Assembly (NCBI GenBank): GCA_964036155.1
Contig: OZ038422.1
Span: 41,253,201-41,317,200 of the forward strand
Source of the DNA: Diploscapter coronatus
Taxonomy: Eukaryota > Nematoda > Chromadorea > Rhabditida > Rhabditidae
Direction of reading: 5' to 3'
DNA length: 64,000 nucleotides
A program made the translations under genes and the position numbers. Within the stretch, counting starts at the first letter, position 1, and each line of letters opens with the position of its first letter. The notes beneath the pieces are model-generated. The model made no database searches. It was not told the DNA's origin and worked only from the letters and a program-made list of their open reading frames with translations. This document shows, piece by piece, positions 35,650 through 51,090 of this stretch.

Positions 35650-37400
35650 CTGTCCTTTTCTGTGTCTCCGGTTTTCCTGATCAAAATAGTCGACTTCTCT
35701 TCGCTATTTCTGCCAGCTAGCAGCCCCTCGGGGAGTTATTTCCAGCGGAAAAAGCGCTCTTCTGAAAAAAACCACCTGTTTTAAAAAATCAATAAAATTG
35801 ATCGATCAAAAACGGTCTGATAACAAAAAAAATATCGCAATTTTTAGAACCTCACTATTCTTATAAATAAAATGTCTAGAAAATACAGAAGTTTTCAGAG
35901 TAATATGATTTAGATTTTGACCGATAAATAAAGTTCCGGTTTAAAAACACCAAATAAACAGCTAGACAAATAATTTCGAGTAAATATGAAAGTTTCTAGA
36001 GCAAAGACGTCACACTAATCAAGAAATCGATATTCGAAAGGAAAAATAGTGCGGGAAGGGGAGAGATCCAGAATGTCAGAGAAAGGGAAATAGCATTGGG
36101 GAAAGAAATATGGGGCCTTCTAGAAGCTGCCTTTCCGAAGGAAACAACGATATAACAGGAAACGCTGGTCAGACTTCTGCCAAATCACAGAGAGTACGGT
36201 ATGTGAAGGAGGAAAAGAAAGAAAGAAAATCAAAGATACGAAGAAAGTGAGAGGGGAAAAGAAAGAGAAAACCAGTCTTGCGTTCGGGAAAAGTGTGAAT
36301 TGAAGAAAGAGGGAAATAGCATTGAAATTTGGGAGAGTGGAAAAGAAACCGGCAAATGTACCCGGAATGTTCCTGGCTTCATATATTCGGAAACAATCAA
36401 AGTTTGGGCTGTTCAGGAAAAAGGCCCTAAAATACAGAAGATAAGTAGAATGGGAGATGAATGAAATTCGCCGGACGACGCTGATCTGTAGAGCGACGTT
36501 GGCTTGTAAAATCCGAACATTAGGTAGAGATCGCCAACCCATGCCCCTCTACCTCGGCTCAATATTATCCATAGCTGACAGCCCTCCCAATTATCGCAAA
36601 TATGTCTTTTTTATTTGTTTTAATAATTGATGGGTACCTACCATACAATTCAATACCGCTCTTCACGTGGTGATATCGATTTATTGATTGGGTGCGAAAG
36701 AAGTCCGCAAATGCGCGTCAAATGCACATCAAATTACGACAATGCTAATATTTCGAGTTATAAAAGAGGTACGCAAAATTTGCTCACGAAACGGTTAGTC
36801 TATTCGTCTACTGTTACTGACATGAAAACAGGAAAATCCTAGGACTCGCAACTGAGATAAGGATAATCCGCGAAATATAAAAGAAGCCAATGTTGAAATG
36901 AGAGCAGAGAAAAATATTCCCGAAGACAGGAAAAGAAGGGAAGGCGAGAGAGTCAGCGCGAGACACAATGTAAACTCTCCGTCTCTGACCCATTCCACAA
37001 ATGAGAGGAATTTGTCGCTTTTTGCGTTTCAATTTTTATTTTAAATAATTTTGAATTTTTTCCTCAAAAATGGATGTAGGACCTTACGACCTTCTGATCC
37101 ATGGGTAAAGCATCACGCTAGGCTTATTTTGATAAATGGCTGGCGGTCCCTACCTTGGACTTTGGACTGTTTTGTTTTTACCGTTTTCGACGCTGATTAT
37201 CGAGATTTTCTCAAGTTCATTCTCATTCCATTTCTATAAAAAAATAAATCTTTAAAAAATTCTTTGCAACTCTTATCATTTTTGTCTATTCCTTAAAACT
37301 TCTATCTATAAAATCGCAAAATTTTCTATTTATTTAATTATTTAAATTCCTCAAATCATACGAATTTTGTTTTGTTTTTTTATTATTAAACAAATTTTCC
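35650..37400. other. Intergenic between divergent moag-4 and ETFA; purine-rich block
   Basis: 36040-36340 is a strongly purine-rich plus strand with repeated GTCAGAGAAA and GGGAAATAGCAT phrases. The 140-residue minus frame at 36120-36542 is a by-product of this composition. A TTTTCCAG acceptor at 37395-37402, 3 nt before the ETFA start codon, suggests a 5' UTR intron or a trans-splice site. Confidence 0.5.
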
Positions 37401-37405
37401 AGGAA

Positions 37406-39757
<2,352 letters not shown>

Positions 39758-39759
39758 AA

Positions 39760-40578
39760 ACCTCGTCTTCCATCGAATTTTATCAGATTTTTTCGTAGTG
39801 TAGAATGCGATTTTAACAGAGTTTATTTATTTGAGATAGGACAACGAATAAGGGTATTTGTAACAATTTTTGCATCGATAAAAGGCATTCAGGAAGATAG
39901 AAAAATGAAATGCCAAATTTGTTAGTTTTCTATGAGTACAGTAATGCTCAGATTGTCTGCAATCCGCCAAGACCCATTTTATTTCTGGATTCCAATAAAG
40001 TGATTCGATTTGAAGAAAACATCTTCAATGATGCAATAAAGAACTTGCATATAGTGCAAAAATTAGCAAAATAGCCATGCAGTCATGAAATTAAAAGGTT
40101 TCAAAGATCTTGTATGAATATTCATGATTTTACAAATCAAAGACGATTGGGAATTACATTGAATAAATATCAGTAATTTTAGATAGTTATTAAGTCAAGT
40201 TTTACTAGCAAGTCATGAGTAAACTAAGGATTACATTGGATATGAGCTAAAAATTTTAGTTTTAGATAGTGTTCAAAATTCAACTTTTATAGTATTTCTT
40301 TATTTTTATTAAACTTTGAGGCAATACAAATATTACGATCTCTCTCGATGTGTTCTCTGACAGCCTGACATGCGAATTAGGCCGACAGAGCCTGGGGCGA
40401 CGCGCGAGAGAGACAGATAAGACCGCGAAATATAACGGAGGAAAGATAAGAAGGGAAAGCAAGAATTCCCTATTCTAACGCGAGAAACAGTCGTTCACCC
40501 ACCCAACGCACTCATTGTTTCAGGGTGCTTTTCCATCGAATCGAATACAAGTGTTACTAAGCGAATTTTTGGCTGAAA
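39760..40578. other. ETFA 3' region and upstream region of the CALML4-like gene
   Basis: Contains the ETFA polyadenylation signals and, at 40320-40470, a purine-rich block. A TTGTTTCAG acceptor at 40522 opens a probable 5' UTR exon leading to the start codon at 40579. Confidence 0.4.
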
Positions 40579-41494
40579 ATGGTAAATTTTCAAAAATTCT
40601 TCTTCAGAGCGAAAATTTTCAGACTGAATTCTTCACGAAGAAGCAAATCGATGGTGAGTGTGTTCTTGATTATCGATTTTCATGCATAAATCGATACACA
40701 GTTTGATCTTTGAAGTTTTCGATTTTTACCTAATAGAGCTATTTGACGCTCACCTGCCATAATACGCTCATCATCAGATTGTATTGACCTTTCTACCTGA
40801 ATTTGGACATTTGAATATCGAATCTAAAGGCAACTTCTATTTGACGATATCTATCTTTGCTCACACTATTTCGTCCTATTTTACCCCCTCTAACTATAGG
40901 TCTCGTCATCTAGTAGTTGGCATCTAAACTTATTTCATATTTCAAGTTTCAAGATTTCAGAGATCCGAGAATGTTTCAACACCTACACTATTGGCGGCGA
41001 CACTATCCGGTCCGCAACTCAACTTCGATGTATCCTACGAAGCCTAGGATATTCTACGACTACTGCCAAGACTCTGGAATACTTCAAGAAGCATAAAAGT
41101 GAGAAAATTCCACTATTTTTTTTTTTAAGAATTCTTTAAATTTTCAGAGTGTATCGACTTCGCGACTTTCCTAGAAATTGCTAAAGAGGAGCACAATGCG
41201 CCGGATGGACTCACTGAAGTGATCAAGGCCTTGAAAGCTTTGGACAGGTAATTTTGTTTATTTCAAAAGTTCAAACCTAGCTTCAGGAACGGTGAACGCG
41301 CCATATCAGAAAATACCTTAAGAGGACTTTTAACCAATCTCGGCGAACGTCTTACGCATCAAGAAGTCGACGCTCTATTCAGTACCGTGAGTTAAAATTT
41401 TCGAGGGAATTTGGAAATGACGTTGAAATAAATTCAGGTCGCCGTAAATAAAATGATCCCGCATCAAAAACTCGTGCAGTTTATTTCGAAATAA
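40579..41494 (+). CDS. Calmodulin-like protein with degenerate EF-hands (CALML4 type)
   Basis: Six coding exons: 40579-40581, 40623-40653, 40961-41098, 41148-41247, 41287-41386, 41438-41494. They total 143 codons with the stop. The first coding exon is just the ATG, spliced to MTEFFTKKQIDEIRECF, which matches the calmodulin-family opening LSQDQINEYKECF of CALML4. Other matched parts are LRCILRSLGYSTTTAKTLEYF, CIDFATFLEIAKEE, TLRGLLTNLGERLTHQEVDALF and KLVQFISK. The calcium loops lack most of the acidic residues, as in CALML4, so calcium binding is doubtful. In vertebrates CALML4 is a light chain of the brush-border myosin of the intermicrovillar adhesion complex; whether the nematode protein does this is unknown. 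Myosin light chains are the alternative assignment. Splice phases agree throughout. Confidence 0.85.
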
Positions 41495-41499
41495 TTATT

Positions 41500-42190
41500 T
41501 TATCTACCATATAACAACTTCTAATTGATTATTTAAGAGAAGTGGGAATCTAGAAATGACGTTTCATCACCAATAAAAATTCTTTTAAAATGGTTCATCA
41601 TTTCTAAATTTTCCAAAATATGGGATCGACAAAGCTCAATGATAAGTGATATCATAACGAATCGATGGTTTTCTTTTGAATTCAACAGAGGGTATTTTGT
41701 ATCAAACTGTAAATAACATAAATTGCATTGATTTAAATATTGCAAATAAATGAGATTTTTCATCGGAAATTATTTTCTCTATAGACTATCCAGCGGTCGA
41801 ATCACGATTTTGTGCTGAGGCTGTGAGAGGACGTAGACGGATACTATGGAGACCTAAAGTTTGAATAATTTGGAATTTATAAATAATGTATGGATCGAAG
41901 CAGAAATTAAATAAAATCAACTTCAATTTGTTGGCATAAATTTTCTTGAAACAGTAAGAAATCATAAACATGATTAAATATATGTATTATTGGGTGGAGA
42001 GAACGTCGATATTCAAAAATTACGTTATTCATCTCGTTTCTCTTCTACGCGGCTCACTATTTCGCTCCAAGTTTGATTTCTAATTGCTGCTGCATGAATA
42101 TAGACTTTTCTCTCCAATCAACGATATACCTTTCCGTTATTTCAATAAAACGCGAAAGTCATACGACAATTCAAATTATTATAGTTAACT
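41500..42190. other. Intergenic between convergent genes
   Basis: AT-rich. 42004-42140 partly resembles 5040-5170 in inverted form (the stretch around CGTTATTCATCTCGTTTCTCTTC), which suggests another dispersed repeat. No gene seen. Confidence 0.4.
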
Positions 42191-42191
42191 G

Positions 42192-44899
42192 TTTACTTGA
42201 ATTCATCTAAAACCCCTACCTCAGGAGGAATTTGTGCTTCAGCCTCTGGAGTCGTAAGGAACAGTCCGTAATTGGCGCTTTCTTCTCGACTTTTTCGATT
42301 CTGAGTCAGAATTAAATCAATAGCTTCTTCGCAATTCGTCAGCGACGATAGCATTAAGGATTTGTAGTTTGACTGAAAAAAACATTAAAATAGAATTAAG
42401 TTTAAAAATTTTTTCCACGATTATTTCAGTTTAATATTAATTGATTCGATTCGTCCATAATCTGTTTCATAACCCAGATTAACCCCATTATTGTTACATC
42501 AAAACAATGATAATCCACTATATTACATAATTCATCACATGTTGAATTAAATTAAGAGTTCGTCATCGAAAGTATAATGAAACTTTCCTCTCTATTTGGC
42601 GTTTATAGCCTTTCACATTTGACATTTCCGTTACAGCGAAGCGGTTTCAAAGGGATTTCAGCCGGGTTTAAGGGGCTACCTTTCAAATCTTTCTCTCGAT
42701 TCAACTGACTTTGAATAGATTAAAAGTCTTTGAATAGGCTCTCACTCACTTATCGTATATGTCCAAATTCCGCTTTTGACTTATCGGATCAAGTCTTCAT
42801 ACCGTAAAAGTAATAAAAGATCCGCGCATATATTATAAAATGTTAATTGGTAAGAATTATCTGGACTTCAATTGATATTTAAAGAAGAGACAGTCCTACC
42901 GCTGCACAGATATTATGGTCGTACACTCGCACCAAGGTCCCAGTAGCGTTCATATGCAGTAGAAATCTGGACATTCCGGCTGGATGGCATCTGAATTAGG
43001 AATACATTTTACTTGAATGACAAAAATAAGATACCTTTGAAGCTCTAGAGGTTTAGCATCGTTTTCTAATCTTAATATCGTCTTGACGGGCTTGCCTTCA
43101 GCCTTAGTGGTCAGCTAAAAGAAAATGCGATTGATTCGTATGTTGCTCGAATTTAATGAAATCTCTATATTTATATCCAATACTTAGCTAACCACGAATT
43201 TCTACCATCCATTAAGTTTCACCAATTTAAACAATACCTCCATCCAAAGCTCAAACAGGTTAGGATCTCGGCACGTAAGCTTGAACTTGGTAAGAACCAT
43301 CTCGATGACATTTCTGGCGGTGGTCTTAGTCGAAACCCGTATCGTCTTGTAGTCAGTGCACTGTCGAATGTCGCTCGTATAAACCTTGAGCACGCCCTGA
43401 AACATCGTGGAAAATATTATAAAAAATAGGAAAATTCCCCGAGTTTTGAAAAAAGTATTTTTTCTATATTTTTAGCTCTTTTTGTTTTGTGTCTACGAGC
43501 AAATGTCATTCAAAGTGATGGGAAAATTCGCGTGGAAGGACGCGCTTTTTCGCTCAAAATAACATGTCATAGGCTTTTTACTGCAAAGTTGAACAAGTTT
43601 CAAAGAGTTTGAGAGTAAAATGCTCAAATATCAGGTAGAATATATATATTCTTTAACAAGAACACGAAAAATATGAGCATCACTTGGGTTTTTCTCGAAC
43701 CCTACTTCCCCGGTGTTTGAATTCGTAAGTTCACCGTTTGCAAGGCCGTCGTTCTCTGCGGTTTGCAATGGAATCATGTAATGGGATGACCGTTGCTCGT
43801 TTCTTTTCAATCGTTTTCTCCCAGTTATCATTCCATTTATCATTACAAGTCTATTCACTCTCAATTTTCTGTCGGAAACTGTATTACACACGTTCCGATT
43901 GATCGCTTTTTCAAATCGCATTTCTTTATTCTCTCACTTTTTTACGCTCTTCCACACTTTCTCTGCACGTCTTTTCAATGATTTTTCACTTTTTATCGCA
44001 TTATCAATTTCAGCCTGCGGTTTTTCCCCTGCGAATTTCAAACCCTCGGGTTTTTCAAGGGCGATCAGACGAAAAATCGAACCCAAGGCATTTCCGATTC
44101 GACACGAAGACATGAAAGACTCCATGAATCGAGAACCACACGTAGTAAATGATCAATGAAAGTTGGAGATAACTCCGATTTTTAAACTCGAAGAAATAAA
44201 GTTGATCTAACTTTACTAAATACAAAATTTATCAAAGTATCTTGTAATAAAATTTAGAATTGATTTTTTAAGTCTATTTTTTCCCTTTCTCAAGGTGTCA
44301 AGTGCTCAAAATAAGATCACATTATTTCCCTTTCTTTCTTTCTTTCTTTCACAATTCTTAAATTTAACCTAGCGCGAGTGTTCAACAGGTGTGCGGCTAA
44401 ATCATGAGAATTTGAAATAGAACAGGGATACGTTCAGTGAATAATGAGGTTAGGGACAGAGAAATCTTCCAAACAAGGTAAATAGAGACTTTAGATTGAG
44501 AAGGTCATTGAGGTTTAATGGGATACCCTAACCTAATGGAATACGAGCGCATAGTTCCTAGGTTGGACTTAAATGCGCATGGTTTAAAATAAATTTATGG
44601 TAGTAAGTTGATCATTATAACATCAAAGGCTTACCCAATCACCTTCTGGTCCAGAGGAGTCTAGCGAATTCAAGGAAACGAGAGAATTGGACCTGGAATT
44701 TCAATTTCCATATTTCCATGAAAGCTTCAAGAAAAAAAAGTCCAATTTTGAAGAGAACCAAAGCACCTGGAAGTCGTCAGCAAAGTCACATCGTGTTGAG
44801 ACCCATTTGACGATGAAGACGAAGGGCTTGCCGTACCATAGGATGATGGTGACGATCTCGAAGTCGATGAGTTACGAACTTGATACTTCAACATTTGCC
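42192..44899 (-). CDS. Protein with two tandem Ras-association-like domains (5' incomplete)
   Basis: Minus strand, exons 44899-44767, 44692-44635, 43396-43238, 43114-43035, 42990-42900 and 42372-42192 (stop TAA; alternatively a GTAGGG donor at 42219 leads on). Phases agree at every joint. The first two exons are Ser-rich (SSTSRSSPSSYGTASPSSSS, then SNSLVSLNSLDSSGPEGDW). Then GVLKVYTSDIRQCTDYKTIR with TTARNVIEMVLTKFKL and DPNLFELWMEV is a ubiquitin-like RA domain, completed by ILRLENDAKPLELQRCHPAG. A second unit, TLVRVYDHNIC then YKSLMLSSLTNCEEAIDLIL and NYGLFL, is a second RA-like domain. Such domains bind Ras or Rap GTPases; tandem pairs occur in several signalling proteins, and I could not name the orthologue. 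The N-terminal part lies above 44.9 kb and was not found. Confidence 0.7.
44328..44352. repeat. (CTTT)n microsatellite
   Basis: About six CTTT units, in the 1.2-kb intron of the RA-domain gene. Confidence 0.9.
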
Positions 44900-46873
44900 C
44901 TGAAACGACAATTTTCATAGAAAAAAAACGCGAATTTCACGGATAGAAACGAGGATTCGTATATTTGTATCGATTTCTAAGCCTAATAAGGTGGTTGGAA
45001 AGGCGGGATATGATAAGATTAAAAAAGCTGTTTGTTTAGGGGAATTAGTGACGCACTTTGATTCGTGATCAGAATAGTGGACGAACAAGCTTGCCACGCC
45101 TATATAAGAAAGTACAAAGAAGGAGGTAACTATGCCCAAGGTGTTATGATAGTTTATCACCAAAATAACATGACGAAAATCATAGGGGGTATGGCATTTC
45201 TATCAGAGGAACCAGTAAAGCGACACTTTTAGCAGCAGCCGAGCGTTTCTAAATAGATTCTGAACGATAACAACATCAAGTCATCAACCCTTTTAATGCT
45301 CATGAAGAAAATTTTCATATATTTATGAATATATGAGGGTGTAACTCTTTCCCAAATAGGAGTCGACTTCTCCTAAAATGAATACTTAATGGCGCTAGTG
45401 ATAAATGTGGCTTATAAAAATAGGTCATATACTTTAGAGGCTGAATATAAAGTGGATGTGAACTTTCCAAGAGTCCCGAATGAATCCTTAATAGAGAAAG
45501 TGATAAATGATGGATGTAGGCAGGACGAATCGCGATAATGGCGTTGATGGAAATAGACTATCTGCAGGATAGGAAAGCCGTGGTGTTCCTGCCCTTTCAT
45601 CCTTCTTCCATCAAAATCTTCATCTCGAGAAAACCGCGCGGGGCAATTTCAATGAGAATTTCGCACCGACGGTCAAACACTTATTGTAACGAGAAATAAT
45701 GGATGTCGGAAGATGAAACAAGACAAACTAATGATGAAAGCAAAAGCTGGAAGATTGAATATTGAATATGATTGAGCGAACGCGTATTACATTGTTGTTC
45801 ACGACTTTCACTATAAGTCAATTAGGATTACATTGGATCATGATGAATATCTCGGAAAGATCACAAGTAGTCACGAGATATTGTTCACATATGATTGAGG
45901 ATGAATGGTGCTCATCACTTTCACTGAAGACCGATTGGTGTCTTCGACTGCAATATCTAGAAAAAAGTAGGCGAGAGAAAGTTTTAGAAGCTGCAAGATC
46001 ATGTTAATAAGCATGATTATGCGTCAATGACCTAAAGATCTAAGGATGCGATTGTGTATTATGGTGGATATTCTCTCCGTCAAGAAAAGGATGAAATTTC
46101 TAAAGACTTGATTAACTCGAATTCTAAGAATTGCAAAAGATATCTAGTTCAAGATCACATTAAGAAGCTTGACTTTAAGTATGCAAGATAGTATCGTTTG
46201 TTGAAATCGTGTAATAAGGATAAAAACTATGTCGAATAAACGGTTTTGTTTATGAATGAAGAAATGGATGCTTTTCCGCCGGAAACGAGATTCTTACAAA
46301 CAGCCTAGGAAGCTTCCATCTTATTTTAAATGAAAAAGATATGAAGAAAACAATAGATCCACGATCTTCGGCCATTTTAAAAGAATGCAAGAAACTTTTG
46401 GAATAATAGATGATTTTTGAAGAGGTTTAATGCGCCCTTATAAGTCTATCATCGAAACTCGGAAAAACCCCACCAAGCATTTCAGAGAAAGAAACGAAAG
46501 ACACGGAAATTGTTCAGTAAGAAAACACATAATCCAATCTTGTTGCCAACATTAGTGACTTTAGAAAATTGGTATTAGAACAATTTCCTTGCATCTCGTG
46601 ATAGTGACTTAAAGGGCCTTCGATGTATTCAATGAGAAGAAATTTTTAGACTTTTCGACGTCCAGCTAACGGCGAGCCTAAACCTTCAAAACAGTGAGAA
46701 ATAGCTCGTGAAAATTTAAGATTCAGAGAAATTGAACGTCTTCGAGAGTGTGTTTGATTTATGAGAGGCAGAGAAAAAAGTTGGGGGAAAGCAGGAAACG
46801 ATACGGGGTAGCGGAAATCGTTAGGCAGCCAAGACAAATAAATAAATACCTGAATGATGGCCGCGCGCGCCTT

Positions 46874-46878
46874 CTTTG

Positions 46879-46909
<31 letters not shown>

Positions 46910-46911
46910 AT
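46874..46911. repeat. (CTTT)n microsatellite
   Basis: About nine CTTT units inside a pyrimidine-rich stretch at 46870-46955. Confidence 0.9.
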
Positions 46912-49458
46912 CTCTTTCCTCCTCTCTTCTTTCTTTCTCACTCTCTTTCTCTCTTAGTTTCATAGAGCAACCCCCTTCATTAATTCACCGTACAAACAGA
47001 ATCAGAGTCAATCAACCAGCATCACTTGCAGATTACAGAATTAGCCGATATTCCATGACATGACAAGCCTACGAACTTACGCTACACGATAAAGGATAGG
47101 AAAATAAACACAAATTTAATACGACGCTAAGAATTTGGACAGTTACGAAAGCTACATGATCGGCAAACTAAATGAAAGAATTTTTGGGGTGGAAAATTTG
47201 CCGAGCTTGTGGGAAAGCATGGAAATTACCCGGTGAGTACGGTAAGTTAAGCTAAATGAGACAGTACGTAAAAACGAGAGATCGAAAAAAAAAAAAAAAC
47301 GTCAGAGAACATGAAAATCGTCTAGCGACTGACAGGAGCCACATAGGCAAATTTAGACATTTGTCAAAGTCAGAGTCAGTCAGAAAAAATGGAAATAGTA
47401 TGGAAAAAAGGAGATAGATTCTCCCAAGTAAAGTGAAAATATTTGGAGTGAATTTCAGAGAAAAAGATTGAATGAATTGAAAATTGCAGAGAACGGCGGA
47501 AGGCATAGAGAATGATAAATTCGGATGGAGAAAGAGAGAACGAGAGAAGTCAGAGAACTGTCATGAAAGGAAAAGGCAATAGTATGGGATGGACAGGAAA
47601 ATGTAAATTTTAACAGGAAAGATAGATCTTTTTTCTGAAATAGTACATGAATTTCTCATAGGGAAGATAGTCAGAGAACTTTACATTTGGAAATAGTGAT
47701 TCCGAAAGGAAAAGACGGAATAAATCAACGTAAAAACTCGGGGTGAATTGAAGAAATTGAGGAAATGCTAAATGCAGTCGCGAAATGGAAACCATCTGGA
47801 GGCAGTTAGGCAAAGGCGAAAAGTCATTGGATTTCGATGCAAAAGCAGGAAAGTCAGAATCACATTTGAGATGACCTACACACATGTAGTTTTCAGATTT
47901 CACTAGAAATACGATGAAAGTTCAAGTTTTTTTTTTAGGATTTAGACGAAACTCGTAAAATTTGATTCAGAAAGTCACAAGTCCAAGAAAAAAATGAACA
48001 TCCAAAAGTCACAGATATGTCATGCGTTCAAGAAAATCCTATATGAACCTGCATTATTATTCAACTTGAAGAATGTCATCGTTCGTAATCTATATTACTA
48101 ACAAGGAATCGGAATTTAAGATTTTAGAGGAAAGGGGTGAAACGTATGATGGTTCAAAAATAATTCTCAGTCAATATCAAAAATGTTTCATTTTACCATT
48201 ATTTCAAAGCAACCTTTTATTTCGATCGTTGCAAAACGCCGTCGGGAAAATTAACCGACATTTTCGCTTGGCGGACAACTTTTTGTGAAGGAAATCGGCA
48301 ATTAGTCAAAATATGTCGCGTCACGTGTATAAGAATAGCTGCGTGAAACCGGCTAGTTTATAAATCACCTTTTTCTTAGAAATAGCGTGTGATGAATAGA
48401 CACAATTTCTCTGTAAATCCGGATTTGTTGCTAGATAATTGTCCGCGCAAAACATTGAATATTTCGGGAAGCGCTGTGACTTTTTTATGCCGGTAAAAAT
48501 ACCGCAAAATAGGTAATTATGCCCCGGCTAAAGGCTATGTTTTCTTCGGCTGTTTGTACCTAATGTACCTAACCTACAGCGTTATGCTTATCCATCCGGA
48601 GATATTTAATAAAAAAAACAAGTAGATATCAAGTATGCTTATGGTGACCATAGGTTAATAGTTGGGTATGCGGCAAAGTAATGACCTAGGAAATGGTATG
48701 AGGGAAACAACAACCCGTTCAGGATGCCTAATCGAATATGGAGAGAATTTTTTTTTATGATGTCAGCAAGTCTAAGGGTGTTCTAACATTTCTAACATTT
48801 TATCAGTAATAAATCAATCAATCAATTGAGTATTCTTATCAAAGGCCACTCTTTGTCAAATGACTTAATCTAGTCTTTACCTTGAATCGTATTCTTCTAG
48901 GATAGAAGTCTTTTATCATAAAGGGAGATCAGAAAGTAAGAAGTTCTTGGGTAATCAGACTAATAAGGAAAAACAAAAAACTTTTTAAGTTATATTAGCA
49001 TAGAGGAAAAACTGGAATAATTGAAGTTTTTCGAATTGCACATCAGCGAAAACTCATAACATATGCTAAGCCAACTTCATTCTCTGACTCAAAAATGACA
49101 TGATATTCTCATTAAAATGGAAATCTATAGATTTTTTTTGAAAACCAACCATATTTTCGTCTCGATTTAGAACAAAATTACCTCTGTCCGAGAGGCCTAA
49201 ATCTCACTTTATAGGGGATAAAATTTTATATCGTCAAAAATCCGCTCAAATAGGGTAGTTTGAGCCAAAACCGATGCCAAATCGAACCTGTTCTATTGAA
49301 AACTCGAGAATGACGGGGATTTTGGAGATTTATCATATCCGATAGGAAAATAACGAGAATTTAGGGTATTCGTGTAGATCTCGAGCCAAATATAGAAAAT
49401 GGTGAATGTAAATGGAAAATAGCTATAATTTTCAAGTGATATATGAAAATGGTGCGAT

Positions 49459-49481
49459 TTAAAAAAAAAAAAAAAAAAAAA
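49459..49481. repeat. Poly(A) tract
   Basis: A run of over 20 A, not preceded by a recognisable retrogene. Confidence 0.85.
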
Positions 49482-50942
49482 GTTAAAAAATCGAAAAATT
49501 TTCGCTTTTTTATCGTGTGATCTAGTGATCTGGCAACAATATAGTCATAAAAAGTAAAAAAATGCTATTTGCAAAATTTTATAAAAAAAAAAAGAGATCC
49601 AGAATTTTCAAACATCGTAAATTTAGCCGCCAAAGCAAAATGAAGAGATCGGATTTAGAGAAGAGTGGCCACCTGAAGAGAGTGAGAAAATGGATAAATG
49701 GATGAGAGATTATGGGGTTTGAGAGAACCAAAGAAATGGGAAGAAAGTTGTGACAAGATATCGAAAGTGACATGTAAGACTGGGCATATCGGGAGAGGGC
49801 AAAAATACCCTCTTTAGAAATTTCATAACTTTTTCTTTCAAATCTTAGGAGAATTTGAATTATTCCCACATCAATTAAATTTTCGGCCTAAAATTATAAT
49901 GGAACTTCGTGAAGCATAACTCTCAAACTATGCCTACATTTTATATTACAGTCTAAGCTACAGTTAGATTTATGAAGATCGAGTAAATTAGATAATGAAT
50001 AAAATTGAGGATGAAATTAATTTAGATTGAGAGTATATGATGATATTTCGGGGTTATTATGAAATACTATCTGTTCGATCGGGCATAAGACGAAATATTA
50101 TGCGATGTAGTAAGCAATAAGCAAGCGGAATGAAAGTGAAGAAGCTCCGTCCTTCATTTTTACAACTAATGAAATCTTAGATGACGAAAATTCGCGGGAG
50201 CGAAAAACTATACGTTCGTTCGAGGAGGGTTGAAATCGAGAATAATATAGAAATCTTGCAAAATAATAAATGACAACAATACTCTAGCCTATTTAGCATG
50301 CTTTTATTGAAAATATACGCAAAGCCGATCCTATTAGCTATTTTAGACATCTATTATATTCCACAAAATAGCCTAGAAATTTTTAGTAAAACAAATAGTT
50401 TTTAGATGCAAGTAGAACTATCGAAGTTCATGAATAAACATACGTTTTTGTTGAAAATGGAAAAGCGAATTTCAAGCATGTGATAGATAGCTCAAAATCG
50501 TGCTTTTCGAAAGATACAACGATCATAAAATTTTACGATATCACACAAAAACGCTAAAATTCTTGTTCGAATTCTCAAAAACGACTCCTCGACTTTGGCA
50601 AAAGACATTGTTTACACTTCCCATATAAACGTCTGAAGTGAGAACAAGCAATTTATGAATTTTTAGGGAAAACTCGAAGAAAATAATAATAAAAGTGGTC
50701 ATAAGGGTTGAGAAATGGTAAATTATTCGTAATTTTTTGCCGATTTGCACTTTTAATAAAGAGACGGATTAATTACGCTGATAACTATGAATGGTATGAC
50801 TCAAGAATAATTCGAGCGCTCCAAAAACGCAAAATATGACTAATTCACGCCCATGTCGAAAGAGAGAGGGATAGAGTATTGGTATTAAGAATTTGCGGGT
50901 TTTTGTGTGTGCAATATGACTAACAAAAAGGTTCTAATACTT

Positions 50943-51090
50943 AAAGTATTGTTAGTGACCGAAAACGATAAGTGAAAGAAGCGCGATTTTAGGCCAATCT
51001 CTCTCCTTTTCGCGTGCTATTTCTCAATTTTTAAACATTAAAAATAACTGCGCCACTCGCCTTCCAGATTTCGGCATCAACAATACTTCA
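50943..51090 (-). mobile_element. Family B miniature element, copy 4, reversed
   Basis: The reverse complement contains ATTGTTGATGCCGAAATCTGG, CGAGTGGCGCAGTTATTTTTA and GAAATAGCACGCGAAAAGGAG. The right end mirrors the left. Intergenic. Confidence 0.75.

Noticed and set aside
36120..36542. 140-residue minus-strand open frame
   Set aside because: Same compositional effect as above: the plus strand is a GA-rich block, giving a Phe/Leu/Ser-rich artefact.
43631..44125. Minus-strand frames within the large RA-gene intron (e.g. the KSEKSLKRRAEKVWK region)
   Set aside because: The flanking RA-gene exons splice directly in phase 0 across them, and a stop separates the two frames.
46630..46963. 105-residue frame with KERKKERKKE runs
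   Set aside because: It is the CTTT microsatellite read on the minus strand.
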